From NCBI RefSeq assembly GCF_007991755.1, contig NZ_BJYY01000001.1:310001-374000 (forward strand): DNA of 64,000 nucleotides, read 5' to 3'. The notes beneath the pieces are model-generated. The model was not told where the DNA came from, searched no databases, and saw only the letters and a list, made by a program, of their open reading frames with translations. The DNA comes from Cellulomonas aerilata. GTDB taxonomy: Bacteria; Actinomycetota; Actinomycetes; Actinomycetales; Cellulomonadaceae. The translations under genes were made by a program, and so were the position numbers. This document shows, piece after piece, positions 8,770 through 19,252 of the stretch (positions are counted from its first letter, which is position 1; the number at the start of each line of letters is the position of its first letter).

Positions 8770-9048
8770 ATGGGTGACCCGGTCGTCGTCGCCGCCCTGC
8801 TGATCGCCGCCGCGTCCGCGGCGCTCGTCGCGCGGCTCGCGTTCTGGCTGGGCGGCCGCGCCGGCCGCACCGTGCTCGCCGGGGGCGTGGTGCTGCTCGT
8901 CGTCGGGAACGTGATGATCGAGGCGTTCAGCGACGCCGGTCGGGTGCTGTCCGGCGCCACCGTGGGATTCGTGCTGGGCACCCTGGTGGGACTGCTGCGC
9001 TACGGCCTCCCCGCGAGCCGCCGGGCACGCGGCGGCGGCTCGTCCTGA
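8770..9048 (+). CDS. Small integral membrane protein of unknown function
   Basis: A 92-residue protein with three hydrophobic stretches (about 4-26, 33-48 and 60-78) and an Arg-rich C-terminal tail. I do not recognise a family. The ATG at 8770 begins 12 bases after the stop of the small prodomain-like protein, which suggests one transcript with the protease pair. A membrane location for this gene raises the possibility that the protease set acts at the inner face of the membrane, but that is only positional evidence. Confidence 0.5.
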   Translation: MGDPVVVAALLIAAASAALVARLAFWLGGRAGRTVLAGGVVLLVVGNVMIEAFSDAGRVLSGATVGFVLGTLVGLLRYGLPASRRARGGGSS

Positions 9049-9102
9049 CCGCACGGCGGACGGCCCGGCATACCCGGCGCCCCCCTCGTGTTCACTACCG
9101 CT

Positions 9103-11037
9103 GTGACACAGAAGACCGCGCAGCTGCCCCGCGTCCGCGCCTCCGAGCTCGTCGGCCGCGGCTGGCTCAACACCGGGGGCCGGTCCATCACCCTGGCCGA
9201 CCTGCGGGGCAAGGTCGTCGTCCTGGACTTCTGGACCTTCTGCTGCATCAACTGCCTGCACGTCCTGGACGAGCTGCGCGAGCTCGAGGAGCGGCACCGC
9301 GACGAGCTCGTGATCATCGGCGTGCACTCGCCGAAGTTCGTGCACGAGGCGGACCCGGTCGCCCTGGCGGCCGCTGTCGAGCGCTACGAGGTGCACCACC
9401 CGGTCCTTGACGACCCCGAGCTCGTCACGTGGTCGGCGTACACCGCCCGCGCGTGGCCCACGCTCGTCGTCATCGACCCCGAGGGCTACATCGTCGCCCA
9501 GATGGCCGGCGAGGGGCATGCCCGCAACCTGGAGATCCTCGTCGAGGGGCTCGTCACCGAGCACGACGCCAAGGGCACCCTGCACCGGGGCGACGGCCCG
9601 TACGTGCCGCCCGCCCCGACGTCGGGCACCCTGCGCTTCCCGGCCAAGGCGCTCGCCCTGCCGGGCGGGACGTTCCTGGTCGCCGACGCCGGCCACCACT
9701 CCCTCGCCGAGGTCGACGCGGACGGCGAGACCCTGCTCCGCCGCATCGGCTCCGGTGAGCGCGGCCTGGTCGACGGCGGCCCCGACGAGGCGCGCTTCAG
9801 CGAGCCCAACGGCCTGGCGCTCCTGCCGGACGACGTCGCGGCGCAGGTCGGCTACGACGTCGTGGTCGCCGACACCGTGAACCACGCGCTGCGCGGCGTG
9901 CGGCTGGTGGACGGGTCCGTCGTGACGCTGGCCGGCACCGGGGAGCAGTACATGGTCGGGGCCGCCGACAACTCACCCGGTGAGGGACCGCGCGGGACCA
10001 AGCTGTCCTCGCCGTGGGACGTCACCTGGTGGCCGCAGGCGCAGGCGGTGGCCGTGGCGATGGCCGGCAACCACACGATCTGGGCGTACGAGCCGCGGGA
10101 GGGCCGGGTCGAGCAGCTCGCCGGGACGATGAACGAGGGCCTGCAGGACGGCCCGCTGGGCCAGGCGTGGTTCGCGCAGACGTCCGGGCTCGCCGCCGGT
10201 CCCGACGGCCGGCTGTGGCTGGCCGACTCCGAGGTGTCCGCGCTGCGGTACCTGGACCTCGCGCCCGCCGACGACGCCGTCGGTGACGACTACCTGGCCG
10301 TCACCGTCTCCCGCGCCGGCGACGAGCGCAGCGCGGCGGGGACCGCCGTGGGTGCCGGGCTGTTCGACTTCGGCCTGCGCGACGGCGCCGCCGACCAGGC
10401 GCTGCTGCAGCACCCGCTGGGCGTCGCGGTCCTGCCCGACGGGTCGATCGCCGTCGCCGACACCTACAACGGGGCGGTGCGCCGCTACGCGCCCGGCGCC
10501 GACGGCGGACAGGTCACCACGCTCGCGCGGGACCTGGCCGAGCCCAGCGGCCTCGTCGTCCTGCCGTCGCCGGACGGCATCGAGCTGCTGGTGGTCGAGT
10601 CCGCCGCGCACCGGCTCACGCGCCTGCGCCTGCCCAAGGACGTCGCAGGGGAGATCCTGGACGCCGGGGCGCACCGCACCCAGCGGCCGGTGACCGACGT
10701 CGCCCCGGGCACGTTCGCGCTCGACGTCGTCTTCACGCCCGCGGCCGGGCAGAAGTACGACGACCGCTACGGTCCCTCCACCCGGCTCCAGGTCTCCTCG
10801 ACCCCGCCCGAGCTGCTGCTGGACGGCACCGGGGACGGCGTGGACCTGGTCCGGCAGCTGCGGATCAACCCCGAGGTGACCGAGGGCGTGCTCCACGTGA
10901 CGGCGCACGCCGCCAGCTGCGACGCGGACCCGGCGATCGAGTACCCGGCCTGCCACCTGAACGCGCAGGACTGGGGTGTCCCGGTCCGGGTGGTCCCCGG
11001 CGCCGCGGCGTCGCTGACGCTGCCGCTGCTCGGCTGA
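9103..11037 (+). CDS. Thioredoxin-like protein with NHL beta-propeller (NHLRC2 type)
   Basis: Protein of 644 residues. The N-terminal thioredoxin-like domain (about 10-150) has the redox motif in FWTFCCINCLHVLDEL, with cysteines at 47, 48 and 51. A six-bladed NHL propeller follows (about 165-500), with blades marked by phrases such as FLVADAGHHSLAEV and SIAVADTYNGAVRRY. A C-terminal beta-rich domain completes the protein. This is the architecture of NHLRC2-type proteins, which are presumed cytosolic redox or scaffold proteins. No signal peptide is seen. The GTG at 9103 is chosen because it lies just before the recognisable protein; an earlier GTG at 9088 would add only five residues. It converges on the TetR gene, with a terminator hairpin between them. 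Confidence 0.88.
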   Translation: MTQKTAQLPRVRASELVGRGWLNTGGRSITLADLRGKVVVLDFWTFCCINCLHVLDELRELEERHRDELVIIGVHSPKFVHEADPVALAAAVERYEVHHPVLDDPELVTWSAYTARAWPTLVVIDPEGYIVAQMAGEGHARNLEILVEGLVTEHDAKGTLHRGDGPYVPPAPTSGTLRFPAKALALPGGTFLVADAGHHSLAEVDADGETLLRRIGSGERGLVDGGPDEARFSEPNGLALLPDDVAAQVGYDVVVADTVNHALRGVRLVDGSVVTLAGTGEQYMVGAADNSPGEGPRGTKLSSPWDVTWWPQAQAVAVAMAGNHTIWAYEPREGRVEQLAGTMNEGLQDGPLGQAWFAQTSGLAAGPDGRLWLADSEVSALRYLDLAPADDAVGDDYLAVTVSRAGDERSAAGTAVGAGLFDFGLRDGAADQALLQHPLGVAVLPDGSIAVADTYNGAVRRYAPGADGGQVTTLARDLAEPSGLVVLPSPDGIELLVVESAAHRLTRLRLPKDVAGEILDAGAHRTQRPVTDVAPGTFALDVVFTPAAGQKYDDRYGPSTRLQVSSTPPELLLDGTGDGVDLVRQLRINPEVTEGVLHVTAHAASCDADPAIEYPACHLNAQDWGVPVRVVPGAAASLTLPLLG

Positions 11038-11047
11038 CCACGGGAGC

Positions 11048-11076
11048 GGGCCGGGCGGGTCGGCCCGGCCCGGCCC
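11048..11076. terminator. Bidirectional hairpin between convergent genes
   Basis: GGGCCGGGC (11048-11056) pairs perfectly with GCCCGGCCC (11063-11071, and again in register at 11068-11076) across a six-base loop. It sits between the stops of the NHL gene and the TetR gene, as expected for a shared terminator. There is no T-tract, which is usual in high-GC actinobacteria. Confidence 0.6.
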
Positions 11077-11077
11077 G

Positions 11078-11680
11078 TCAGACCAGCGCGGGCGCGGGCG
11101 CGCCGACGGCGCGCAGCACGAACGTCTCGGTGGCGTGGACCGCGCGCTCGCGGTCCGCGCCGTCGGGCACGCCGCGGCCGGACAGGCACGCGTGGACCAG
11201 CGGCACCGTCGTGTCGATGTCCTGCGGCGGGAGGACGCCGGCGTCGATGCCCGCCAGGAGGATGCGCCGCAGGATCCCCTCGACGCCGGCGACGTGCTCG
11301 CGCAGCCGGTGCTGCGTCCCGCGCGACAGGACGGTGCGCAGGTCCGGGCCAGGCGCGAGGTGGAACACCCGGGTGAGCTGGGTCTGCTGGCGCACGTAGG
11401 TCCGCAGCTGCTCCACCGGGTCCTCCACGCCCCGCAGCGCCTGCTCGAGCGTCGCCACGTACTGCTCGGTCTCGTGCGAGATGAACCCGAGCAGCAGGGA
11501 CTCCTTGTCGGGGAAGTGGTTGTAGACGGCGGTCCGGCCCATGCCCGCATGGGCGGCGATGTCCGCCAGGCTGATCGCGTCGAAGCCCTTCTCGGCCATC
11601 AGCGTCGACAGCGCGGCGAACAGGCGCTGGCGTGTCTGCTCACGGTGCTCGTGCAGGGACCCGCCGATGATCTTGGGCAT
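11078..11680 (-). CDS. TetR family transcriptional regulator
   Basis: A 200-residue regulator with an N-terminal helix-turn-helix (about 14-60), including ISLADIAAHAGMGRTAVYNHFPDKESLL, split here as LADIAAHAGMGRTAVYNHFP for the recognition region. The C-terminal helical domain (about 70-195) would bind a ligand and dimerise; it carries no recognisable specific pocket. The start ATG at 11680 is followed immediately upstream by an imperfect palindrome, which suggests autoregulation. The divergent DinB-fold gene begins 92 bases away, so the regulator may control it as well. The ligand is unknown. Confidence 0.85.
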   Translation of the reverse strand: MPKIIGGSLHEHREQTRQRLFAALSTLMAEKGFDAISLADIAAHAGMGRTAVYNHFPDKESLLLGFISHETEQYVATLEQALRGVEDPVEQLRTYVRQQTQLTRVFHLAPGPDLRTVLSRGTQHRLREHVAGVEGILRRILLAGIDAGVLPPQDIDTTVPLVHACLSGRGVPDGADRERAVHATETFVLRAVGAPAPALV

Positions 11681-11682
11681 GG

Positions 11683-11706
11683 TGACAGTCTCACACGATG
11701 TGTCAG
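11683..11706. promoter_or_regulatory. Candidate TetR operator (imperfect palindrome)
   Basis: The inverted pair CTCACAC-GAT-GTGTCAG spans 11690-11706 with six of seven arm positions complementary. An alternative overlapping dyad, TGACA at 11683-11687 and TGTCA at 11701-11705, has the same centre region. It is only 3-10 bases from the TetR start codon and 66 bases from the divergent DinB start, a typical position for an autoregulatory operator. Confidence 0.5.
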
Positions 11707-11760
11707 ATCACGCGGGCCTGGGCGGGGTGAACCCGCACACCCGCCCGCCGGCGGCCTCGC

Positions 11761-11766
11761 TAGCCT
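11761..11766 (+). promoter_or_regulatory. -10 box TAGCCT for a leaderless DinB-fold mRNA
   Basis: TAGCCT ends 6 bases before the ATG at 11773, and there is no Shine-Dalgarno sequence between them. This is the leaderless spacing also seen at several other genes of the window. Confidence 0.5.
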
Positions 11767-11772
11767 GCCGCC

Positions 11773-12402
11773 ATGGCCGACGACGCACCGCTGCCCGCAC
11801 CCGCTGACCCGACCGACGCCGGTCCCGCGGGGGACGGGCCGACCGGTTCCCGGGACGTCGCCGGCGCCGTCCCCGCCGACCCCGCGGATGTCGAGCCGGA
11901 CACCAAGGACTGGACCTGGGTGCTCGAGCGCCCCTGCCCCGAGTGCGGCTTCGTGGCGGCCGACGTCGACCCGCGGGACGTCCCCGGGGTCGTGCGCTCG
12001 CTGACCCCGCGGTGGCGCGAGGCGCTGGCGCGGCCCGGAGCCCGGGACCGGCCGGCGCCCGGCGTGTGGTCCCCGCTGGAGTACGCGGCGCACGTGCGCG
12101 ACGTGAACCGGGTGTTCCTCGGACGCCTGCGCGCCATGGTCGACCTCGACGACCCGCTGTTCGAGAACTGGGACCAGGACGCGACCGCCGTCGCGGAGCG
12201 GTACCGCGAGCAGGACCCCGCGGTGGTCGCCGACGAGCTGGGGAGCGCCGCCGCTGACCTGGCGCACGCCCTCGACCACGTCACGCCCGACCAGCTCGGG
12301 TGTCCGGGGCGCCGGTCGAACGGCTCGGTCTTCACGGTGCGGACGCTGGTGCGTTACTACCTGCACGACGTCGTCCACCACCTGCACGACGTCCGGGCCT
12401 GA
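11773..12402 (+). CDS. DinB-fold metal-dependent protein
   Basis: A 209-residue protein of the DinB / YfiT-like four-helix bundle superfamily. After an acidic Ala/Pro-rich N-terminus of about 48 residues comes the signature WVLERPCPECGFVAADVD, common in the actinobacterial branch. The bundle includes metal-ligand histidine positions in YAAHVRDVNRVF and LHDVVHHLHDV. Family members include thiol-dependent transferases (mycothiol S-transferases) and proteins with no known reaction. A mycothiol-dependent role is possible in this lineage but not shown. The start is fixed by the leaderless -10 box. It is divergent from the TetR gene, which could regulate it. Confidence 0.75.
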   Translation: MADDAPLPAPADPTDAGPAGDGPTGSRDVAGAVPADPADVEPDTKDWTWVLERPCPECGFVAADVDPRDVPGVVRSLTPRWREALARPGARDRPAPGVWSPLEYAAHVRDVNRVFLGRLRAMVDLDDPLFENWDQDATAVAERYREQDPAVVADELGSAAADLAHALDHVTPDQLGCPGRRSNGSVFTVRTLVRYYLHDVVHHLHDVRA

Positions 12403-12407
12403 GCCGC

Positions 12408-12482
12408 GTGCACACCCGCTGTCCACAGACCTGTGCGCCCACCCCGGGTGGACGTACACATGCTGTGGACAAGCCTGTGCAC
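12408..12482. repeat. Nested inverted repeat carrying two DnaA-box-like sequences
   Basis: GTGCACA (12408-12414) and TGTCCACAG (12420-12428) reappear inverted as CTGTGGACA (12463-12471) and TGTGCAC (12476-12482). The right arm contains a perfect actinobacterial DnaA box on the minus strand (TTGTCCACA, 12466-12474); the left arm differs from it by one base. The loop holds a perfect 13-base palindrome, CCACCCCGGGTGG (12439-12451). It lies just after the DinB-fold stop in a gene-free stretch. Confidence 0.6.
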
Positions 12483-12631
12483 GAGCGGGACCGGGGGACC
12501 GGCACGAGGTCGGCGCCCGATCGAGATGGGGCCGCGGCGCCGAGCCACCTGAGGTCCGCGGAGCACCTGGCTCCTGCGGACGGGCAGACCGGTCGGACGG
12601 GCCAAGCGTCGACGGCGGGTGCGGTGACGCG

Positions 12632-12662
12632 AGGCCCCTCGGACGCCTACTCCGAGGGGCCT
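12632..12662. terminator. Strong bidirectional terminator hairpin
   Basis: AGGCCCCTCGGA (12632-12643) pairs perfectly with TCCGAGGGGCCT (12651-12662) across a seven-base loop. It is located between the convergent DinB-fold gene and the MFS gene. The rest of the 326-base gap between these genes, apart from the DnaA-box dyad, shows nothing that I recognise. Confidence 0.75.
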
Positions 12663-12728
12663 GCGCCGCGTCAGGGTAGGTCCGGGCGGCGTGCGCTCCC
12701 CGGCAGCGACACGCCACCCGCCCGGCGT

Positions 12729-14075
12729 TCACCCGGCCGGGGCGAGCGCCGGGTCGGCCGCGGCATCGGCTGCGGGGCCGGCTGCGGTGTCCGCCGTCGC
12801 GTCCCGGGCGTCCGCCGAACCCTCCGGCCGCGTGCCGGCCTCGTCGTCCACCGCCCGACCCGGGACGGTCCGCGCCAACCAGACGACGAGGACGAGCGAG
12901 AGCCCGACCGCCCCGAGGAACACCGCCGGCAGCCCGAGCGCCTCCCCGACCACGCCGCCGAGCGCGGCGCCCACCGGGATCGAGCCGAAGGACAGCGTCC
13001 GGGACACCCCCGCCACCCGCCCGCGCAGCCCGTCCGGGACCAGGCGCTGGCGCATGGTCTGGCCGACGACGTTGCCGACCATGGTCGTGCCGCCCACGAG
13101 GGCGAACGTCACCGCGATCGCGGCCACGTGCGGCACCACCACCGGGACCACCAGCAGGACGGTGCCCAGCAGCCACACCGACGTGATGAGGCGCAGCTCG
13201 CCGACCCACCGCCGCAGCCGGTCCGCGACGGCGGCCCCGACCAGCGCGCCGACCGCGAGGGCGGCGGCGAGCGGGCCGTACAGCGCCGCGTCGAGCCCCA
13301 CCGCCGACCCCGGCCCGACGACCCACAGCACGAAGACGGCGAAGTAGCCGGCACTGGCGAAGTTCAGGACCGTGCCGGTGAGCACGAGGGGACGCAGCAC
13401 CCGGTGCCGCCACAGGAAGGCGACACCCTCCGCGAGCTCGGTGCGCATCGACGTCGGCGGGCGCCGGCGTGGGACGGCGCCGGCCGTGACGCCGCGCAGC
13501 CCACGCAGGGCCAGGAGCGTGGCGATCCCGAGCAGCGCGGCGGGGAGCCCGAGCACGGCGGCGCTGCCCACGCCCACGAGCACCCCGGCCAGCGGGGCAC
13601 CGAGGAACGCGTTGGCGACCTGCTGGACCCCCAGGAGCCGGCCGTTGGCCGCGGCGAGCTGGTCGCGCGGGACCACGGCGGGGACCAGCGCGGCGGCGGC
13701 GGAGTCGGCGAAGACCTCGGCCACGCCGAGCACCAGCAGCAGCGCGAGCACGACCGGGACGGTGAGCACGCCGGCCACGGCCGTGCCGACCCCGGCGGCC
13801 AGCACGAGCGTCCGTGCGGCCGTCGCGACGCCGAGGATGCGGACGCGGTCATGCCGGTCGACCAGCACACCCGCGTGCATCGCGAGCAGCAGCCAGGGCA
13901 GCGTGGCGGCGGCGCTGAGGAGCGACACGAGGGCGGGCGAGCGGGTCATCGTCACGGCCAGCAGCGGGACGCCGACCTGGAGGACGCCGTCCGCCAGGTT
14001 GGACAGCCCCGTGAGGCCCAGCAGGTGGTGGAAGGGTCGGCGCGACGACGCGACGAGGACCGGGTGATCGACCAT
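12729..14075 (-). CDS. MFS transporter (drug-efflux type)
   Basis: A 448-residue membrane transporter with about twelve hydrophobic segments. The loop 2-3 motif is HAGVLVDRHDRVRIL, and GRLLGVQQVANAFLGAPLAGVLVG marks transmembrane segment 5 (motif region QQVANAFLGAPLAG). It resembles the MFS_3 / enterobactin-exporter-like group, which exports drugs or small metabolites using the proton gradient. The C-terminal about 50 residues are an Ala/Asp-rich cytosolic tail. The ATG at 14075 has a -10 box TACAGT 13 bases upstream. A winged-helix regulator is divergently encoded 60 bases away and probably represses this gene. The substrate is unknown. Confidence 0.85.
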   Translation of the reverse strand: MVDHPVLVASSRRPFHHLLGLTGLSNLADGVLQVGVPLLAVTMTRSPALVSLLSAAATLPWLLLAMHAGVLVDRHDRVRILGVATAARTLVLAAGVGTAVAGVLTVPVVLALLLVLGVAEVFADSAAAALVPAVVPRDQLAAANGRLLGVQQVANAFLGAPLAGVLVGVGSAAVLGLPAALLGIATLLALRGLRGVTAGAVPRRRPPTSMRTELAEGVAFLWRHRVLRPLVLTGTVLNFASAGYFAVFVLWVVGPGSAVGLDAALYGPLAAALAVGALVGAAVADRLRRWVGELRLITSVWLLGTVLLVVPVVVPHVAAIAVTFALVGGTTMVGNVVGQTMRQRLVPDGLRGRVAGVSRTLSFGSIPVGAALGGVVGEALGLPAVFLGAVGLSLVLVVWLARTVPGRAVDDEAGTRPEGSADARDATADTAAGPAADAAADPALAPAG

Positions 14076-14084
14076 GACGCGCTC

Positions 14085-14135
14085 CAGTACTGTAGGCAGC
14101 GGAACCTATGCAGAACCTCCTTTGCAAAGATAGGT
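14085..14135. promoter_or_regulatory. Divergent promoter/operator region between MFS and winged-helix genes
   Basis: CAGTACTG (14085-14092) is a perfect palindrome that contains -10-like hexamers on both strands, TACTGT on plus and TACAGT on minus. CTTTGCAAAG (14120-14129) is a second perfect palindrome, flanked by ACCTAT (14104-14109) and ATAGGT (14130-14135). These are good candidates for the binding site of the adjacent regulator. The region is visibly AT-richer than its surroundings. Confidence 0.55.
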
Positions 14136-14816
14136 ATGCAGATGTCTGTTGGCAATAGCGGGTCGGAACCTGCGTCGGCCGGGCCCCCTCAGCTGGACGC
14201 GTCGGGTCTCAAGGCGTACGCGCACCCGCTGCGGCTGCAGATGATCCGGTACCTCAACGACCACGGACCGGCCACGGCCACGCAGCTCGCACGGCACCTG
14301 GGGGAGAGCACCGGGCAGACCAGCTACCACCTGCGCCAGCTGGCCCGGCACGGCCTGGTGGAGGACGACCCGGGTCGGGGCACGGGCCGGGAGCGGTGGT
14401 GGCGGTCCCGGTCGTTCCAGGTCCACGCGTCCCAGCTCTCCGGCGACCCGGCGCTCGGACCGGCGGCGCAGGCGGTGCTCAGCTCCGTCGCGCAGAGCCG
14501 CAGCGAGGCGCTCGACCGCTGGATGGCGGTCGCGCAGCAGGCGCCGCCGGAGTGGATGGAGGCGGCGCTGCACAGCCAGAGCACGCTGCGCCTGACCCCC
14601 GAGGAGGCGCGCGACCTGCACACCGAGGTGCTGGCCGTCCTCGAGCGCTTCGCCGAGCTCGGCCGCGGGCGCGAGGCGGGCGGGCACGGGGACCGGGTCC
14701 CGCCCGACGCCGCAGGCGACGACGCACCGAGCGGCGGCGCGGAACCGGGCCCGGAGCGGGTGCGCGTCTACGTCGACGTCTTCCCGCTGTGGGCGGAGCG
14801 CGACGACGACCGGTGA
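14136..14816 (+). CDS. Winged helix-turn-helix regulator (ArsR-like fold)
   Basis: A 226-residue DNA-binding protein. The winged helix covers about residues 22-95, with the helix-turn-helix in TATQLARHLGESTGQTSYHL and the wing around DPGRGTGRERWWRS. A helical region (about 100-180) follows, and a C-terminal YVDVFPLWAERD tail. This arrangement is typical of actinobacterial MarR/ArsR-like regulators that sit next to MFS efflux genes. The ATG at 14136 is used; a second ATG at 14142 is equally possible. The open frame continues far upstream into non-coding sequence and was cut here. It probably binds the palindromes in the 60-base gap and controls both itself and the MFS gene. Confidence 0.8.
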   Translation: MQMSVGNSGSEPASAGPPQLDASGLKAYAHPLRLQMIRYLNDHGPATATQLARHLGESTGQTSYHLRQLARHGLVEDDPGRGTGRERWWRSRSFQVHASQLSGDPALGPAAQAVLSSVAQSRSEALDRWMAVAQQAPPEWMEAALHSQSTLRLTPEEARDLHTEVLAVLERFAELGRGREAGGHGDRVPPDAAGDDAPSGGAEPGPERVRVYVDVFPLWAERDDDR

Positions 14817-14853
14817 GCGGGGCGGGGCGAGGCACCTCTGGGAGGCTGACCCG

Positions 14854-17143
<2,290 letters not shown>

Positions 17144-17509
17144 TCAGACCTGCGGGGACCCCAGGGCCAGGCGGAGCGACTCCAGCGCCGACGGCACGAC
17201 GGCGTACCAGACGTTGGTGCCGCGCCGCTCGCTCGTCACCAGTCCCGCCTCGCGCAGGATCTTCAGGTGGTGGCTGACCGTCGGCTGGCTCCTGCCGACC
17301 GGCTCGACGAGGTCGCACGCGCACACGGCGCCGTCCTTGGAGGTCGCCAGCAGGCTCAGCAGCCGCAGCCGGACGGGATCCGCCAGGGCCGCGAACCGGC
17401 GCGCGAGCTCGGCGGCGTCGGCCGACCCGAGCGGGACGTCCTGCAGCGGGGCGCAGCACGGCTCGACGGCCGGCATGGCCAGCACCGGAAGCTCGCGGAC
17501 GACGGTCAC
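17144..17509 (-). CDS. arsR: ArsR/SmtB family metalloregulator, arsenite-type
   Basis: A 121-residue winged-helix repressor. The helix-turn-helix is RSQPTVSHHLKILREAGLV (about 73-91). Cysteines are at positions 18 and 19 (EPCCAP) and at 63 and 65 (VCACDLVEPV). The N-terminal CC pair plus a Cys in the DNA-binding region recalls the Corynebacterium ArsR sensor, in which As(III) is bound by such a set; this supports an arsenite or antimonite sensor. The start is the GTG at 17509, with a perfect GAGGAGG ribosome binding site five bases upstream; longer in-frame starts cross the promoter region. It is divergent from the flavoprotein gene and presumably represses it through the dyad at 17541-17571. 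Confidence 0.85.
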   Translation of the reverse strand: MTVVRELPVLAMPAVEPCCAPLQDVPLGSADAAELARRFAALADPVRLRLLSLLATSKDGAVCACDLVEPVGRSQPTVSHHLKILREAGLVTSERRGTNVWYAVVPSALESLRLALGSPQV

Positions 17510-17540
17510 GGGACCTCCTCGGGACCAGACATTGACAATC

Positions 17541-17571
17541 GTCGATGCCGGGTCCAGGGTCGAGCATCGAC
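17541..17571. promoter_or_regulatory. Candidate ArsR operator
   Basis: GTCGATGC (17541-17548) and GCATCGAC (17564-17571) form a perfect eight-base inverted repeat with a 15-base spacer. A further CATCGA (17575-17580) is a direct copy of the right arm. The site lies between the divergent arsR and flavoprotein starts. Confidence 0.55.
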
Positions 17572-17619
17572 AGACATCGATACTACCCGACGTCACGCTC
17601 ATCCCCCGGGAGGACGGCC

Positions 17620-19161
17620 ATGGCCCGCAGCACCACCTCGACCGCGTCGACCGTCGCGACCGCACCCGCGGCCGTCGCCGGTGCCGGCACGCCGGCGCCC
17701 CTGCCCGTCGCCGTGATCGGCGCCGGACCGATCGGGCTCGCCGCGGCGGCGCACCTCGCCGACCGTGGGCTGCCGTTCGTCGTCCTGGAGGCGGGCACGG
17801 CCGTGGGTGCGGCGGTCCGGCAGTGGGCGCACGTGCGCACGTTCACGCCGTGGCGGTACGTCGTCGACCCCACCGCTGCGGTGCTCCTGGCCCCGACGGG
17901 CTGGTCGGTGCCGAGCACGCCCGTGCCGCCCACCGGTGCCGAGATCGTCCGGCACTACCTCGAGCCGCTCGCCGGGCTCCTGGGGGACCGCGTGCTCCTG
18001 GGCCACCGGGTGGTCGCGGTCGCCCGCGACGGCATGGACAAGAGTCGCAGCGTCGGCCGTGAGCGGCGTCCGTTCGTGCTGCGCGTGCAGGACGGCGCCG
18101 GCGTCGTCCGCGAGGTGCGGGCACGGGCGGTCGTCGACGCCTCGGGCACCTGGGACCACCCGAACCCGCTCGGCGCCTCGGGGCTGCCGGCGACCGGTGA
18201 GGCCGACGTCGCCGACCTGCTGACCGGCCCGCTGCCGGACGTCCTGGGCACGGACCGTGCGCGCTTCGCCGGTCGGACGACGCTGGTCGTCGGCGCGGGC
18301 CACTCCGCGGCGTCCACGCTGCTGGCCCTGGGCCGCCTGGCGGAGGAGGCGGCGGGGACCCGCATCCTCTGGGCGATCCGGGCGGCGGACCCGGGGCGCG
18401 TCTACGGCGGCGGTGCCGGCGACGAGCTGCCCGCGCGCGGCCGGCTCGGGACGGACCTGCGCGGGCTCGTGGGGTCCGGCGTGGTCGAGCTGGTGACCGG
18501 GTTCGCGACCACGGAGCTCGTCCGCCAGGGCGACACCGTCACCGTGGTGGGGACCACGGACGCCGGACCGGTGCGGCTCGCCGGCGTCCACCAGGTCGTG
18601 GCCGCGACGGGCTTCCGCCCGGACCTGACCGTGCTCGCCGAGCTGCGCCTGGACCTCGACCCCGGGCTGGAGGCCCCGCGCACCCTCGGGCCGCTGATCG
18701 ACCCGGCCTTCCACAGCTGCGGGACGGTGCCACCGCACGGCCACCGCGACCTCGCGCACCCCGAGCCGGGGTTCTACGTCGTCGGCATGAAGTCCTACGG
18801 CCGCGCGCCGACGTTCCTCCTCACCACCGGCAACGAGCAGGTGCGCAGCGTCGTGGCCGCCCTCGCCGGGGACCTGGCCGCCGCCGACGACGTCCGGCTC
18901 GTCCTGCCGCAGACCGGCGTCTGCTCGGTCGACGCGAGCGGGAGGGACACGGCCGCGTCCGGCGGGTGCTGCGGTGCCCCGTCCGGCGTCGACACCCCCG
19001 CGGTGCCGGTGGGTGCGCACCGGCTGCTGCCCGTGGGCGTGCCCGCGCGCGGGTTCGCGAGCGGCCTGCCGGGAGGGGGCCGGGTCGCCGAGCTGGTCCT
19101 CGACGTCGCGGCGCGGACGCCGGGACCTGCCGACGACCGGGCCGGCTGCTGCGCACCCTGA
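17620..19161 (+). CDS. FAD/NAD(P)-binding flavoprotein linked to arsenic response (ArsO-like)
   Basis: A 513-residue two-dinucleotide-fold flavoprotein. After an Ala/Thr-rich N-terminus, the FAD motif AVIGAGPIGLAAAAHLA starts at residue 31, and the NADPH motif TTLVVGAGHSAASTLLAL lies near residue 225. RQWAHVRTFTPWRYVVD is characteristic of the group found beside arsR genes, called ArsO-like. The C-terminus has two cysteine pairs, C450-C451 (GGCCGAP) and C510-C511 (AGCCAP), which may bind arsenite or another soft metal. Start ATG 17620 has GGGAGGA five bases upstream. It is divergent from arsR and probably induced by arsenite. The reaction is not established; no arsenate reductase or arsenite pump is in the window. 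Confidence 0.78.
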   Translation: MARSTTSTASTVATAPAAVAGAGTPAPLPVAVIGAGPIGLAAAAHLADRGLPFVVLEAGTAVGAAVRQWAHVRTFTPWRYVVDPTAAVLLAPTGWSVPSTPVPPTGAEIVRHYLEPLAGLLGDRVLLGHRVVAVARDGMDKSRSVGRERRPFVLRVQDGAGVVREVRARAVVDASGTWDHPNPLGASGLPATGEADVADLLTGPLPDVLGTDRARFAGRTTLVVGAGHSAASTLLALGRLAEEAAGTRILWAIRAADPGRVYGGGAGDELPARGRLGTDLRGLVGSGVVELVTGFATTELVRQGDTVTVVGTTDAGPVRLAGVHQVVAATGFRPDLTVLAELRLDLDPGLEAPRTLGPLIDPAFHSCGTVPPHGHRDLAHPEPGFYVVGMKSYGRAPTFLLTTGNEQVRSVVAALAGDLAAADDVRLVLPQTGVCSVDASGRDTAASGGCCGAPSGVDTPAVPVGAHRLLPVGVPARGFASGLPGGGRVAELVLDVAARTPGPADDRAGCCAP

Positions 19162-19252
19162 CGGAGCGCACCGTGACCTCGCGCACCTGATCGCGCGCAC
19201 CCGGACCTGCCCACCCGACCCCGGCGCACCCCGACCCTGCGCCCGCCCCGGC

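Noticed and set aside
12408-12482. Chromosomal origin of replication
   Set aside because: Only two DnaA-like boxes are present and there is no dnaA, dnaN or AT-rich unwinding region nearby.
12300-14135. In-frame upstream extension of the winged-helix regulator
   Set aside because: It crosses the terminator, the convergent MFS gene and the divergent promoter; the translation is Arg/His/Gly-rich without domains.
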